Counted from the first letter of the stretch, positions 6,922 through 17,488 are shown. The stretch: DNA of 64,000 bases from CBDHFN01 sp965262605 (GCA_965262605.1 CBDHFN010000003.1:558001-622000), one strand, 5' to 3'. The notes: generated by a model not told the origin, from the sequence alone. A program made the numbers and translations.

Positions 6922-9342
6922 ATGAAATCACATTATCGTGTAGTTGTCATCGGCGGTGGCGTAGTAGGTTGTTCGGTATTATATCATTTAACCAAAAAGG
7001 GTTGGAATGACATAATTTTAATTGAACGAAAAGAATTAACCTCGGGGTCAACTTGGCATGCGGCGGGTGGTTTTCATACCATGAATTCGGATACGAATAT
7101 CTCGGCATTACAGGGCTATACGATTCGGCTTTATAAAGAACTTGAAGCCATCACCGGGCAATCTTGCGGTTTGCATCATGTTGGTGGCTTTACCATGGCG
7201 AATGATAATGACCGATGGGATAATTTGAAAGCCGAACGGGCGAAACATCGCTATATGGGTTTAAATACCGAATTAATTACCCCAGAAGAAATTGCCAAAT
7301 TATCGCCAATTACCAATACTAAGGGTGTTATTGGTGCGTTATATGACCCGCTTGATGGGCATCTTGATCCTTCGGGCACGACGCATGCTTATGCCAAAGC
7401 GGCAAAAATGGGTGGGGCAGAAATTATCTTGCAAAATCCGGTCAAAGAATTAATCGCCAATCCCGATGGTTCATGGCAAGTTATCACCGAAAAAGGCACC
7501 ATACATGCAGAACATGTCGTGAATTGCGGTGGTTTATGGGCGCGTGAAGTTAATGCGATGGCGGGGGTATATTTGCCTTTATTGCCGATGGAACATCAAT
7601 ATTTAGTAACCGAAGAATTACCCGAAGTATATAATCATCCAACCGAATTACCCCATGCGCTTGACCCTGATAGCGAAACTTACTTGCGTCAAGAAGGGCG
7701 CGGTTTAGTGATTGGTTTTTATGAACAACCTTGCGAAACTTGGGCGGAAAAAGGCACAAGAATGGATTTTGGGCATGAATTATTACCCAATAAATTAGAA
7801 CGAATTGAAGCGTCAATGGAAAAATCATTTGTCAGATACCCTGTATTGGCACGCGCGGGCATTAAACGGGTGATTAATGGTCCATTTATGTTTACCCCAG
7901 ATGGCAACCCCTTAGTCGGTCCTGTGCAAGGCTTGCGCAATTATTGGGTGGCATGCGGTGTTATGGCAGGATTTTCCCAAGGTGGCGGGGTTGGATTGGC
8001 TTTATCCGAATGGATGGCTGATGGTGAACCTTCGTCAGATGTGTTTGCGATGGATGTTTCGCGCTATGGGTTTTATGCTAATACCAGCTTTACCCGCAAG
8101 AAAGTCGTGGAATTTTATCAAAAAAGATTTTCTGTGCCTTATCCGAACGAAGAACGCCCCGCCGCGCGCCCTTATTTAGCTTCACCAGCCCATCATATTT
8201 GGGATAGCATGAATGCGGTTTGGGGTTCGGCATATGGTTATGAAGTCGTAAATTATTTTGCCAAAAAGGGCGAACCAAGGGTTGAAAATTTGTCATTTCG
8301 CCGTTCGGACGCCTTTAAAACCATTGGCGAAGAATGCCGTGCGGTGCGTGAAAAAGTTGGCATTAATGAAATTCTTAATTTTGGTAAATTTATGGTCAAG
8401 GGCGTTGGCGCAAGCGATTTCTTGAATAAAATTTTTGCGGGGAGCGTGCCCAAAATTGGTAAAATTTCACTTACCCCCATGATTTCGCCCAAGGGTCGCT
8501 TGATTGGTGATTTTACCATTGCGCACCGCAGCGAAAATTGCTTTCAATTAACCGCGTCATTTGGCGCACAAAATTACCATTTGCGCTGGTTTCAAGCCCA
8601 TTTACCCAAAGATGGTTCGGTTAGCGTTGAAAATATTTCAACCGAATTATTGGGTTTTCAAATTGCCGGTCCCCATGCCCGTGAAGTTTTGGCAAAAATC
8701 ACCACCGAATCGGTAAGCAATCAAGATTTGCCATTCTTAGGCGTTCGTCAAATAGAAATTGGCAACAGCTTGGCTTGGGTCAATCGCGTGACCTATACGG
8801 GCGATTTAGGGTATGAAATTTATGTGCCCGCCAATGAACAAGTGCCCTTATTCCATTTATTATGGGAAGCAGGCAAAGAATTTGAGATGCGTCCATTTGG
8901 TATGCGCGCCATGATGTCGTTGCGTCTTGAAAAGAATTTCGGTTCGTGGATGCGCGAATTTCGCCCGCAATATACCGCGCTTGAAACTGGTTTAGACAGG
9001 TTTATTTCTTATAATAAGCCCCATGATTTTATTGGTAAAGCCGCCGTGTTGGCTGAAAAAGCTAAAGGTGCGGAGCGTATGTTATGCGCCTTTGTCGTAG
9101 ATGCGCTGGACGCTGATGTTATCGCCGATGAACCCATTTGGTATGATGGCAAAGTAGTCGGGCATGTAACTTCGGGGGGATATGCGCATTTTGTGCAAAA
9201 ATCGGTGGCGAATGGTTTCTTGCCAATAAATTTAGTGAAGCAAGGACAAAAGGTTGAAATTGAAATTTTGGGCGAACGACGACCCGCGACTTTAATTACC
9301 GAAGCCCTGTTTGATCCCCAAGCAACTAGAATGCGTGGTTAA
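6922..9342 (+). CDS. Dimethylglycine/sarcosine dehydrogenase-like flavoprotein (DAO + GcvT domains)
   Basis: This oxidative demethylase of N-methylated glycines has 806 residues. The N-terminal FAD-dependent DAO domain (about 1-370) starts with the dinucleotide fold 'VVVIGGGVVG' (11-16). It has 'STWHAAGG', in which His46 corresponds to the residue that binds FAD covalently in DMGDH and SARDH. A linking FAO_M region follows (about 370-430). Then comes a GcvT aminomethyltransferase domain (about 440-700, 'NRVTYTGDLGYEIYVP') and its C-terminal barrel. The GcvT part normally passes the released methyl group to tetrahydrofolate. AAAGGA lies eight bases before the start. Substrates could be dimethylglycine, sarcosine or another methylamine. 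Expression may be set by the palindrome-covered promoter upstream. Confidence 0.88.
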   Translation: MKSHYRVVVIGGGVVGCSVLYHLTKKGWNDIILIERKELTSGSTWHAAGGFHTMNSDTNISALQGYTIRLYKELEAITGQSCGLHHVGGFTMANDNDRWDNLKAERAKHRYMGLNTELITPEEIAKLSPITNTKGVIGALYDPLDGHLDPSGTTHAYAKAAKMGGAEIILQNPVKELIANPDGSWQVITEKGTIHAEHVVNCGGLWAREVNAMAGVYLPLLPMEHQYLVTEELPEVYNHPTELPHALDPDSETYLRQEGRGLVIGFYEQPCETWAEKGTRMDFGHELLPNKLERIEASMEKSFVRYPVLARAGIKRVINGPFMFTPDGNPLVGPVQGLRNYWVACGVMAGFSQGGGVGLALSEWMADGEPSSDVFAMDVSRYGFYANTSFTRKKVVEFYQKRFSVPYPNEERPAARPYLASPAHHIWDSMNAVWGSAYGYEVVNYFAKKGEPRVENLSFRRSDAFKTIGEECRAVREKVGINEILNFGKFMVKGVGASDFLNKIFAGSVPKIGKISLTPMISPKGRLIGDFTIAHRSENCFQLTASFGAQNYHLRWFQAHLPKDGSVSVENISTELLGFQIAGPHAREVLAKITTESVSNQDLPFLGVRQIEIGNSLAWVNRVTYTGDLGYEIYVPANEQVPLFHLLWEAGKEFEMRPFGMRAMMSLRLEKNFGSWMREFRPQYTALETGLDRFISYNKPHDFIGKAAVLAEKAKGAERMLCAFVVDALDADVIADEPIWYDGKVVGHVTSGGYAHFVQKSVANGFLPINLVKQGQKVEIEILGERRPATLITEALFDPQATRMRG

Positions 9343-9372
9343 ATACCCATCAAGGTATAATTTGTTGTAATG

Positions 9373-9400
9373 CTTGCTTATTGCCTAGGCAATAAGCAAG
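9373..9400. terminator. 28-bp perfect palindrome between the flavoprotein and amidohydrolase genes
   Basis: CTTGCTTATTGCCT is followed directly by its exact reverse complement AGGCAATAAGCAAG. It starts 31 bases after the flavoprotein stop. Lacking a T-run, it is not a textbook Rho-independent terminator. It may instead protect the mRNA end or act as an operator for the gene starting at 9481. Confidence 0.45.
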
Positions 9401-9480
9401 TGCTAAGCTTTACCGCAATCGCTTTTAAAACTATCGGGAAAATGCTATTTATAGGCGCATAAATGTTTGAGGAGGATATA

Positions 9481-10848
9481 ATGCCCAGTTTATTAGTTAA
9501 AAATGCGAAATTCGTTCTTACCATGAATCGTCAAGCAGGTAATAGTGATATTATCAAAGATGGTGGGTTTTTTGCGCAAAATGGCGTTATTACGCAAGTT
9601 GCCGCAAGCGATAAATTGCCACAAACAGCCGATGAAATATATGATGCCAAGGATTGCGTGGTAATACCGGGCTTTGTCAATACCCATCATCATCTTTATC
9701 AAAATTTAACCCGTGCGGTTGCGCAAGATGAATTATTATTTGGGTGGTTAAAAACATTATATCCGATTTGGGCGAAATTTACACCCGATGATTTTCGCAT
9801 CGCCACGGCATTTGGCTTGGCGGAATTGGCGTTAAGTGGTTGCACGCTTTGCGCAGACCATCATTATATTTTTCCCAATGGCGCAAAGCTTGACGATGAT
9901 TTTGATGGGCAAGCCATGATTGGCACAAGGTTATTGGCAACCCGTGGTGCCATGAGTATCGGGCAGAGTAAGGGAGGATTGCCGCCCGATAATTTGGTTG
10001 AAAATGAAGATGATATTATCGCCGATAGCGAAAGATTAATTGCAAAATTTCATGATAAATCGCAAGGCGCGATGCGTCAAGTTGGCATTGCGCCATGTTC
10101 GCCATTTTCTGTATCACAAGAATTAATGAAAAATAGCGCGATTTTAGCGCGAAAATTAGGCGTGCGCCTGCATACGCATTTAGCGGAAAATGATGAAGAT
10201 ATAGCATATAGTATTAATAAATTTGGTTGCAGACCTGGGCAATATGCCCATGATTGTGGTTGGTTGGGCGAGGATGTTTGGCATGCGCATTGTGTAAAAT
10301 TAAACCACGAAGAACAAAAATTATTTGCTCTAACTGGCACTGGGGTGGCGCATTGCGCTTGTTCAAACATGCGTTTAGGTTCAGGTATTGCCCCGATTCG
10401 GGCAATGCGGGATTTAGGGGTAAATATTGGATTAGGGGTTGATGGTTCGGCTTCTAATGATTCGGCAAATTTTGTCAATGAAGCGCGCAATGCCATGCTT
10501 TTGCAACGCGTGCAAAATGGCGCAAATGCCATGAGTGCCTTAGAAATGTTGTTTATTGCCACCAAGGGTGGTGCCCAAATATTAGGCAGGCATGATTGCG
10601 GCGAAATATCGGTTGGCAAACGCGCCGATTGCGCGATTTTTAATCTTAATCATAGCGATTATGGCGGGAATTGGGATAATATTGGGGCGATTTTATTCTG
10701 TGGTCCCGTAAAACCCATTGCCGTATATTGTGAATCACGGCAAATTATTGGTGATTACCAATTAAAAACAATGGACATGCAGCAATTGCAAGGCGAACAC
10801 AAGAAATCTATGAAGAGATTATTAGATAATTTTGCGCATAAAATATAA
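9481..10848 (+). CDS. 8-oxoguanine deaminase / TrzA-AtzB-like amidohydrolase
   Basis: This metal-dependent deaminase of the amidohydrolase superfamily (455 residues) follows an 'IPGFVNTHHHLYQNLTR' opening with the HxH metal pair. Further metal-site segments are 'LHTHLAEN', 'HAHCVKL' and 'GLGVDGSASNDS' with the catalytic Asp. The motif 'SIGQSKGGLPPD' is typical of the 8-oxoguanine deaminase branch, which turns 8-oxoguanine into urate and ammonia. Hydroxyatrazine-type hydrolases are close relatives, so the substrate is inferred. The start was set at 9481 because GAGGAGGAT lies just before it; the in-frame ATG at 9463 would place this ribosome site inside the gene. Confidence 0.8.
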   Translation: MPSLLVKNAKFVLTMNRQAGNSDIIKDGGFFAQNGVITQVAASDKLPQTADEIYDAKDCVVIPGFVNTHHHLYQNLTRAVAQDELLFGWLKTLYPIWAKFTPDDFRIATAFGLAELALSGCTLCADHHYIFPNGAKLDDDFDGQAMIGTRLLATRGAMSIGQSKGGLPPDNLVENEDDIIADSERLIAKFHDKSQGAMRQVGIAPCSPFSVSQELMKNSAILARKLGVRLHTHLAENDEDIAYSINKFGCRPGQYAHDCGWLGEDVWHAHCVKLNHEEQKLFALTGTGVAHCACSNMRLGSGIAPIRAMRDLGVNIGLGVDGSASNDSANFVNEARNAMLLQRVQNGANAMSALEMLFIATKGGAQILGRHDCGEISVGKRADCAIFNLNHSDYGGNWDNIGAILFCGPVKPIAVYCESRQIIGDYQLKTMDMQQLQGEHKKSMKRLLDNFAHKI

Positions 10849-10876
10849 TAGGCACGAAAATTGCACAAATAAAGCT

Positions 10877-13141
10877 ATGATAGGAAAAAAACAAGGAATA
10901 ATTCTGCTCGCGTGTTTCGGGGTTTTTGGCTGTGATTCGGTGGAAAAAGCTACAAAAGGAAATGTGATTAGTGGCTTATTTAGCGCAGAACAGCCAAGGG
11001 AGGGCGTTGCTGGCTTGCCTGTCACGCATGGCGAACAAATTATTGCCCATGAAATTCCAACCCGTGATTCAAGATATTTAGAAGAAATTCCCATAAATAA
11101 TCAACAAATCGCGGCACAAGAATCCATTGATAATAATAAACCCATTAATATTAATCCCATGAAAAATAGCAGCACGCAAGGCAAGGTTGCGCAAATTATT
11201 ACCGATTCAACCGCCAAGCCAAGCCAAGATATGCAGTTAATTACGCAATATATGCAAGAATTATCAGCAAAACCCGCGAAATATTCCATCGGCGATTATT
11301 ATAAATTTAATAATCCAGATTCGGTTTGGGCGGTGGTTGACATAAAAAATGGCTTGATTAAATGGCAATCAGATACGGGCGCAACCCAATTAACATATGA
11401 TAATCCTTTATTGCCCGCGCTTGAATGGCAATCAAAAATAAATGGTGCTGGTCGGCGATTTATATCGGATAGGACTGGGGTAATTTTCCCCATGAAGAAA
11501 AATAATAAATATGCGTTTTTAACAACCGTTGATGCTGATGATGCAGGCGCGCCCAGCCATTATTCGGTAAAATGGCATTGTGAAATTGATGCAGAATATC
11601 AAGCAATGCAAACAAAAATCGGCAAACAATGGGTATTTCGTCATGTTTGCCAATATGGTGAGCAAGATAAAGCCTCACAAATGGTATTTTATTACGCGCC
11701 CGCTGTCGGGCATTATGTCGCCATGGAAATCATTGATTCGCAAAAAAAAGCGATTACGCGCCGTGAATTAACCGAATATGGTAATAAATTATTGGCAAAT
11801 GCCGCGACAAAATTACCATTAAATGGCGCAGAAGATTATGCTTTGGCGGAATTTAACAAATATGCCGTTGTAGAAACTGGCACAAGCACCATGGTTAATC
11901 AATTTGCATCAGTAAAAACCGAAGAAGCAAATGGTTTAACGGATAAGAATGGCAATAAATCGCCTAATAATATTGGTTCAAAAAGCAATCCGGGCGCGAT
12001 TTTGCCCCCAGCACCAACTTCACCGCCAAGCGCAACCAGAAAATTATTTTCTGACCCCGCCTTTGATGGTAGCGTCAAAAATTATACCGCCCAAAATAAC
12101 CCCGAAAATCGCCTTGATAATGGAGATATTGCGCTTTTTAAACCCATTGCCAATTTTGAAGGGCGACCCGCCGTGCAAGAAAGATTGGCAAGCGATAATA
12201 ATTTGCGCCCCTTTGATGATGAGGCATATAACCAAATTCGCCTTGGCAAAGGACCGCAACCACTTGACCCACAAGGCTTAATTGCGCAACAAGCATCTGG
12301 AGCTTTAAGTGGAACGCCAAGACAGCAAGCCGAGGCTTTATTAGCAAAACGATATGGCGAAAGAGTGTCGTCAAGCCGTTATGCCGAAACGGGCGAAGAT
12401 TTTGATACATCAGTATTGGCGCAACCGAAAATTCAAGATAAATTACACGGCTATTTTAACACGCCGACTAAGGCAATACGCCCCAACCGATTCGTTGAAG
12501 CCGATACCCAAGGCGACCCATTATTGCCCCCCAATTTAGGCACGAATAATCCATTGGCATATCAGCAAGATAAATTAAGCAATCAAGAATATTTTCAACG
12601 CGCAAACCCAGCTTATCAAAATATTCAACCCCATTTGGGCACAGAACAAGAAAGATTAAGCCAATATCAATACCGCGCTTACGCCGCCGAACCCGACCAA
12701 TTAGCAGGTTCGCGCGCGCCCAAACCCGCCGATTATTTTACCGTGCAATCAGCGCGCGGCTCGCAACAAATTAAAACACTTGAACAATTGCAAAATGAAC
12801 AAAGAGAATTATATAAACAACAGCAATATCAACAACAAATTATTGAACAAAACCCATTGACAAGATATGAGGATAGATACGCGCAAAATGATAATAATGG
12901 TTATGCCTTAAAACTAGCAAGCTTTGCCAATAAAAATCAAGCAATGCAGGCGTGGCAACAATTAAGCCAAAATTATCCAAGCCATTTCAAAGGCTTAAGC
13001 CCCGCAATTCAAGAAGCGCAGGCAAATAATAAAATAATTTTGAATTTATATGCAGTTGGCATACAAAAATCTTCGGCGGCAGTGTCCATTTGCCAAAATT
13101 TGCAACGCGAACGCATTAATTGCGAAGTATTTTCGCAATAA
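10877..13141 (+). CDS. Large SPOR-domain lipoprotein
   Basis: The 754-residue product begins with a lipoprotein signal (MIGKKQGIILLACFGVFGC), Cys being the lipid-modified residue. An upstream in-frame start at 10832 would overlap the preceding gene and spoil this signal. A folded region at about 135-295 ('YSIGDYYKFNNPDSVWAVVD...') is not assigned to a family. It is followed by about 370 residues rich in Asn, Gln, Pro and Ala that look disordered. The C-terminus (about 674-754) is a SPOR repeat ('YALKLASFANKNQAMQAWQQL...'). SPOR domains bind denuded septal peptidoglycan, so a role at the division site or in envelope maintenance is likely. rmuC follows immediately. Confidence 0.7.
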   Translation: MIGKKQGIILLACFGVFGCDSVEKATKGNVISGLFSAEQPREGVAGLPVTHGEQIIAHEIPTRDSRYLEEIPINNQQIAAQESIDNNKPININPMKNSSTQGKVAQIITDSTAKPSQDMQLITQYMQELSAKPAKYSIGDYYKFNNPDSVWAVVDIKNGLIKWQSDTGATQLTYDNPLLPALEWQSKINGAGRRFISDRTGVIFPMKKNNKYAFLTTVDADDAGAPSHYSVKWHCEIDAEYQAMQTKIGKQWVFRHVCQYGEQDKASQMVFYYAPAVGHYVAMEIIDSQKKAITRRELTEYGNKLLANAATKLPLNGAEDYALAEFNKYAVVETGTSTMVNQFASVKTEEANGLTDKNGNKSPNNIGSKSNPGAILPPAPTSPPSATRKLFSDPAFDGSVKNYTAQNNPENRLDNGDIALFKPIANFEGRPAVQERLASDNNLRPFDDEAYNQIRLGKGPQPLDPQGLIAQQASGALSGTPRQQAEALLAKRYGERVSSSRYAETGEDFDTSVLAQPKIQDKLHGYFNTPTKAIRPNRFVEADTQGDPLLPPNLGTNNPLAYQQDKLSNQEYFQRANPAYQNIQPHLGTEQERLSQYQYRAYAAEPDQLAGSRAPKPADYFTVQSARGSQQIKTLEQLQNEQRELYKQQQYQQQIIEQNPLTRYEDRYAQNDNNGYALKLASFANKNQAMQAWQQLSQNYPSHFKGLSPAIQEAQANNKIILNLYAVGIQKSSAAVSICQNLQRERINCEVFSQ

Positions 13142-13143
13142 TT

Positions 13144-14283
13144 ATGGCAAGCGAATTATTATTTTTAAGTATTGCGGTTTTATTTGGGCTGGTGTGTTTT
13201 TTATTATGGCGCAATATGGGCTTAAAAAACGCTTTAATTACCGCCAATGCGGAACTTCGCATTATCAAAGATAATGAAAAAATCTTGACCACGCAATTTC
13301 AAAATATTGCCCATGAAATTATTAATAAATCTGCGATGGCAACCCATGATAATCAACAAAATAAATTGCACGAAATTTTAGCCCCATTTGCAAAAAATAT
13401 CACCGAATTGCAAAGCAAAATTGACTTAAAATTTACCGCCGATGGCGAAAAAATTAAGGAATTAGCTGGCTTTATTCAAGGCTTAAATACAGCGTCAATG
13501 GCTTTGGGTATGGAAGCAAAAAACCTAAGCGATGCCCTTAAAAATAATAAAATTCAAGGTAATTGGGGCGAAATGCTTTTGGAAAGGATTTTGGAAGATT
13601 CTGGCTTAGTTAAAAATATTCATTTTGAAAGCCAAGTCGCCTTGATGAACGATGATAATCAACGGTATATTCCAGATATTCGTATAAAATTACCTGATGA
13701 TAAAATTGTCATTATTGATTCCAAGGTAAATTTAATTGATTATCAGCGATTTGTCGTATCGGGGAACGAAGAAGATAGCAGAAATCATTTAAAAGCCATT
13801 AAAAATCAAATAAATAACCTAAGCGAGAAGCCATATCAAAAATTAGCGGGCAATAATGCGGATTTAGTGATGATGTTTATTCCGATTGAATCAGCATTTT
13901 ATCAAGCAATTCAAGCCGATAATGAGTTAATGGATTATGCCCTTAAACGCAAAATTTTTATTGTCAGCCCTTCAACCATTATGCTTAGCTTAAAATTAAT
14001 TCATCAATTATGGCAAAATGATAAAATTGCCAAAAATTCCCAAGAAATTGCCAGATTGGGCGGGGCATTATATGATAAATTAGCAGGCTTTGTTGATGAT
14101 TTTATCAAAATTGGCAATCAATTACAAACCACCCGCGGCACATTTGAAGCCGCAGAAAATAAATTGCGCAGCGGCAAAGGCAATGCGCTTAAAATCGCCG
14201 ATGATTTAAAAAATGCTGGCGCCAAAGCCCAAAAAAATATTGCCATCACTAATGATGAGATAGTAGATATTAACATACCCTAA
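13144..14283 (+). CDS. rmuC: DNA recombination protein RmuC homologue
   Basis: RmuC proteins limit sequence inversions at short inverted repeats and carry a PD-(D/E)XK nuclease-like core. The 379-residue product has an N-terminal membrane segment (LLFLSIAVLFGLVCFLLW). A coiled-coil stretch follows, then the core motifs 'GNWGEMLLERILEDSGL', 'IPDIRIKLPDDKIVIIDSKV' and 'LVMMFIPIESAFYQA'. The conserved D...DSK nuclease residues are visible. The start at 13144 gives the membrane anchor; the upstream in-frame codon at 13120 lies inside the previous gene. It is probably co-transcribed with the SPOR lipoprotein. Its presence is notable in a genome with many inverted repeats. Confidence 0.9.
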   Translation: MASELLFLSIAVLFGLVCFLLWRNMGLKNALITANAELRIIKDNEKILTTQFQNIAHEIINKSAMATHDNQQNKLHEILAPFAKNITELQSKIDLKFTADGEKIKELAGFIQGLNTASMALGMEAKNLSDALKNNKIQGNWGEMLLERILEDSGLVKNIHFESQVALMNDDNQRYIPDIRIKLPDDKIVIIDSKVNLIDYQRFVVSGNEEDSRNHLKAIKNQINNLSEKPYQKLAGNNADLVMMFIPIESAFYQAIQADNELMDYALKRKIFIVSPSTIMLSLKLIHQLWQNDKIAKNSQEIARLGGALYDKLAGFVDDFIKIGNQLQTTRGTFEAAENKLRSGKGNALKIADDLKNAGAKAQKNIAITNDEIVDINIP

Positions 14284-14296
14284 TTCCCCAATTTGT

Positions 14297-17200
14297 TTAA
14301 AAATTGACCCAATCAAAAATTTTTCTTATATAACCCGGGGTTAATAATGATAAAGGATAAGTATATAATTCTGGATCGTCCGATGCGCCACTTAATTTAT
14401 ATTTGACACCAAATAAAGCATATTTGCCAGTAACAGGCAAAATTTCATTGATTATCGGTATGGAATCAATGATAGACAAGAAACTGGAATATGGAATAAT
14501 TGTTCCAGTTATTTCCGATAGGTTTTTGGTTAAATTTACCTCGCCATCAATGGAGAATCCTAAGGCTGGTCCGCTCATTTTACCATCTTTTATGGTAATT
14601 GCATGGGTATCTTTGCTGAAATCACCTTCAAAATCCTCAAATTCAACGCCATCATTGGTTAAACCGCCAATCGTCCCGCTTAGCGATGATAATTCTAATA
14701 ATTTTGATAAAATTCCGGTATTATTTAATCTAAATTTTGTAATTTTCATTGTACCAACCAAGGGCGAATTATACGATTCGCGCCTTGCGCTTAATTGCAT
14801 GGTGCCTTGTTTCATGTTCGTGATTAAATCAAATCCTTGCAAATATTTGCCAATATTTTGCGAACCCGCGATTAATGATGTGCCATTATTGCTTAGCGTA
14901 TTTAATTTATAGAAAAATTCTGAATTATGAAAATCAATATCACTATATATATCCGCCCGTTTAGTCCAAGAAATATAATTTTCTGTGCTGGAAACTTGAT
15001 GTTTATAAAGAATCTTGCCAATTGTTAATTTTGCTTGTTCGCTAATGGGGTCGGTATATTTTGCTGGCGGTCCAGTTAAAGATGATTTATTGTTATTTTG
15101 CACAAAATCCGCGATGTTAATTTTTTCAATATTGCCGATATAATTGGTTATTTGGTTATTATTTTGCGCGTTAATCCAGCCCTGCCCCGTTTCCGTCAAA
15201 TTAAATTTTAGCTTGGCATTTAATATTTTATTATCTTGGGATAATTTGAAATCTTCCAAATATAATGAATTTTCATTATCTTTATATTCTAAATTGCCAA
15301 TTTCCATGGTATTATTTTTCTGATTATGGGTAATTTGCCCTTGTAAATTCGCTTTGGAGTCTGATGGTTTGGTGAATAAATTATAAGGCGCCTTAATTTC
15401 GCACATATTTAAATCAAGGGTAAATTTCGTGGTGAAAATATTAAAATCAGGGGAATTTATCGCAATTTTGCCATTGATAATACCATTAATATTGGGGTTA
15501 TAGTTGCTGGGTATATTTAAAATTTGCGATAAAAACTTGGCATCGCTGGCAATATCTAAATTAAGAGCTAAATTTGAATTTTTAACATTAGCATCGGTGT
15601 TTATGATGGTTGATTGCCCGTTTTTGGTAAATTTTATCGGTGCTTTGGCGGAAAATCCCTGCTTGTCAATATTTAATTCCAAATTACTTGCTTGATAATT
15701 GCCATCAAAAAGCCAAGTTTTATTTAATATTGCGTCTTTGGCAAGAATTTGGGCGTGATATTTAACATCGGGATTTTCTATGACGGGCGCGCTTAATTGC
15801 AAATTGGTGATTTGCGTGCCAGAAATTTTAGCATCATGAAAAAAATCTGGTATCGGCAAAGGCGTATTTTGGGCATATCGCAGTAAATCTTGGGTTAATC
15901 CGCTAAATCGGATATTTTGGTTAATGGTAATTGGGTCTGGTTTGCCTGCATGAAAAATAATTTGCGTATTGCCATTTAAGGCGGTTAAATTTGCCGATTT
16001 TGCTTGATTATACGAAATTTTCAAATCATTTGGGCTAAATTCTAAATTTGCATGAATATTTTCAACAATGGGGTAAGATTCTAAAAATTTAATTTGCCCA
16101 TTTTTAACCACGACTAATGATTTTAAATTATCAATTTGCCAATCTTGGTTATTGGGCGATTGCGACAAATTCATATCAATATTGGCAAAATTAACTTCTG
16201 CCTTTTGCACGGCGTTAAGCACCCATGCGCGCGAACTTGGTTCAATATTTATCGCCCAATGATGCGATAAATCATTAATTTGATAAGGCTTATCGCTTTG
16301 CATAACCGCGTTAAGCGCGATTTTATGCGCGTTAAATTGCGCATTATTAATTTGCACGCCAAAACCATCAATCAGTAATTTGCCATTAAGCGTAAAATTT
16401 TCTTGGGGGCTATTATTATATTGCAAAATCAGCCCCGCCGATTCCAAATTAATTAATTCTGGAAAATATTGCGGGGCGCGAATTTGCAAATTATCACCCT
16501 GTGCCAATTTAATTTGCGCTTTTTGAATTTTATGATTGGCAAATTGAATATTAAATTCGCCATTATTATTATTGAAATTTTCAATTTTAATGCCATTCAA
16601 ATATTGCGCGGGCAGCGATGATAAAAAACCAAAATTCTTAAAATTGCCATTAATTGTCAAATTATTATCAGTTTTGGTGATATTACCACTGGTTTGTGAT
16701 TGGGCGAAATTAATATTGCATGACGCCAAATAATCATTGGGTGTATTTATTTGGCATTCGGCTTCTAAATTAGGATTAAGTATTTTTGTCCAAAAATTCG
16801 CCGATTCAAAATTCATATCTTTTGCTTGTAATGACAAGAAATTTTTAGCGTATTTTGCATGAATATTTGCTTGGAATTTACCAAAATTCAGCATGGAATT
16901 TAATTGTAATTCAGGGGTTTTAGTTGTTAAATCAAGGGTTATATTAGCATTATTTAAGCTTATTTCGGGTTGCGAATCGGCAAATAAATACCGAAATTGG
17001 CTGTTTATAATATGAATTTTTTTTATCATCAATGAATTTTGTTGTTGCAAATTTGGTGATGCTTGGGAAAATATTTTTTCATAATCATCAGGTAATTGCC
17101 ATTGCCCATGATGATGGTTAAAATATATATTTATATTATTAATAAAAATTTCATCGGTTGCAATATTACCATAAATTAATTGCCAAAAATCTAACCCCAA

Positions 17201-17488
17201 AGCTATATTATCAACTTTAATATCGCCAATGCTGGCATTATGAATTTCCAAGACAATTTTGGCGTTTTCCCATTGGTATTTTGCTAAAACTTCGTTAATT
17301 TTAACTTCGTTGTTGGTAATTTGGGATAATTTATCGGTAATATATTTTTTGGCGTGTCCGCTGGTTAAATCAATGCCATTAATGGCAAAATTCACAAAAG
17401 TTGCTCCAAGAAAAATACAAAGCACCATGGGTAATAAATACCAATGCGTTAATTGCCGTTTAAATTTTTTGGGAATTTCTTTTGACAT
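14297..17488 (-). CDS. AsmA-like / YhdP-type large envelope protein
   Basis: The 1063-residue protein has one N-terminal membrane segment (WYLLPMVLCIFLGATFVNFAI). A long, beta-rich, Asn-rich body follows, ending in an AsmA-like C-terminal region ('GPALGFSIDGEVNLTKNLSEITGTI...KYKLSGASDDPELYTYPLSLLTPG'). Proteins of this type (AsmA, TamB, YhdP) are bridge-like lipid-transfer or envelope-assembly factors between the two membranes. The start at 17488 (MSKEIPKK) was chosen because it gives a short cytoplasmic head before the membrane segment; the upstream in-frame start at 17542 reaches further into the EamA gene. With this start the genes overlap by 29 bp. RmuC is convergent with a 13-bp gap. Confidence 0.75.
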   Translation of the reverse strand: MSKEIPKKFKRQLTHWYLLPMVLCIFLGATFVNFAINGIDLTSGHAKKYITDKLSQITNNEVKINEVLAKYQWENAKIVLEIHNASIGDIKVDNIALGLDFWQLIYGNIATDEIFINNINIYFNHHHGQWQLPDDYEKIFSQASPNLQQQNSLMIKKIHIINSQFRYLFADSQPEISLNNANITLDLTTKTPELQLNSMLNFGKFQANIHAKYAKNFLSLQAKDMNFESANFWTKILNPNLEAECQINTPNDYLASCNINFAQSQTSGNITKTDNNLTINGNFKNFGFLSSLPAQYLNGIKIENFNNNNGEFNIQFANHKIQKAQIKLAQGDNLQIRAPQYFPELINLESAGLILQYNNSPQENFTLNGKLLIDGFGVQINNAQFNAHKIALNAVMQSDKPYQINDLSHHWAINIEPSSRAWVLNAVQKAEVNFANIDMNLSQSPNNQDWQIDNLKSLVVVKNGQIKFLESYPIVENIHANLEFSPNDLKISYNQAKSANLTALNGNTQIIFHAGKPDPITINQNIRFSGLTQDLLRYAQNTPLPIPDFFHDAKISGTQITNLQLSAPVIENPDVKYHAQILAKDAILNKTWLFDGNYQASNLELNIDKQGFSAKAPIKFTKNGQSTIINTDANVKNSNLALNLDIASDAKFLSQILNIPSNYNPNINGIINGKIAINSPDFNIFTTKFTLDLNMCEIKAPYNLFTKPSDSKANLQGQITHNQKNNTMEIGNLEYKDNENSLYLEDFKLSQDNKILNAKLKFNLTETGQGWINAQNNNQITNYIGNIEKINIADFVQNNNKSSLTGPPAKYTDPISEQAKLTIGKILYKHQVSSTENYISWTKRADIYSDIDFHNSEFFYKLNTLSNNGTSLIAGSQNIGKYLQGFDLITNMKQGTMQLSARRESYNSPLVGTMKITKFRLNNTGILSKLLELSSLSGTIGGLTNDGVEFEDFEGDFSKDTHAITIKDGKMSGPALGFSIDGEVNLTKNLSEITGTIIPYSSFLSIIDSIPIINEILPVTGKYALFGVKYKLSGASDDPELYTYPLSLLTPGYIRKIFDWVNF

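Noticed and set aside
10077..10619. 180-codon minus-strand ORF
   Set aside because: It lies wholly antisense to the amidohydrolase gene, whose motifs are intact.
14403..14912. 169-codon plus-strand ORF
   Set aside because: It is antisense to the AsmA-like gene in a low-GC region where long shadow frames are common.
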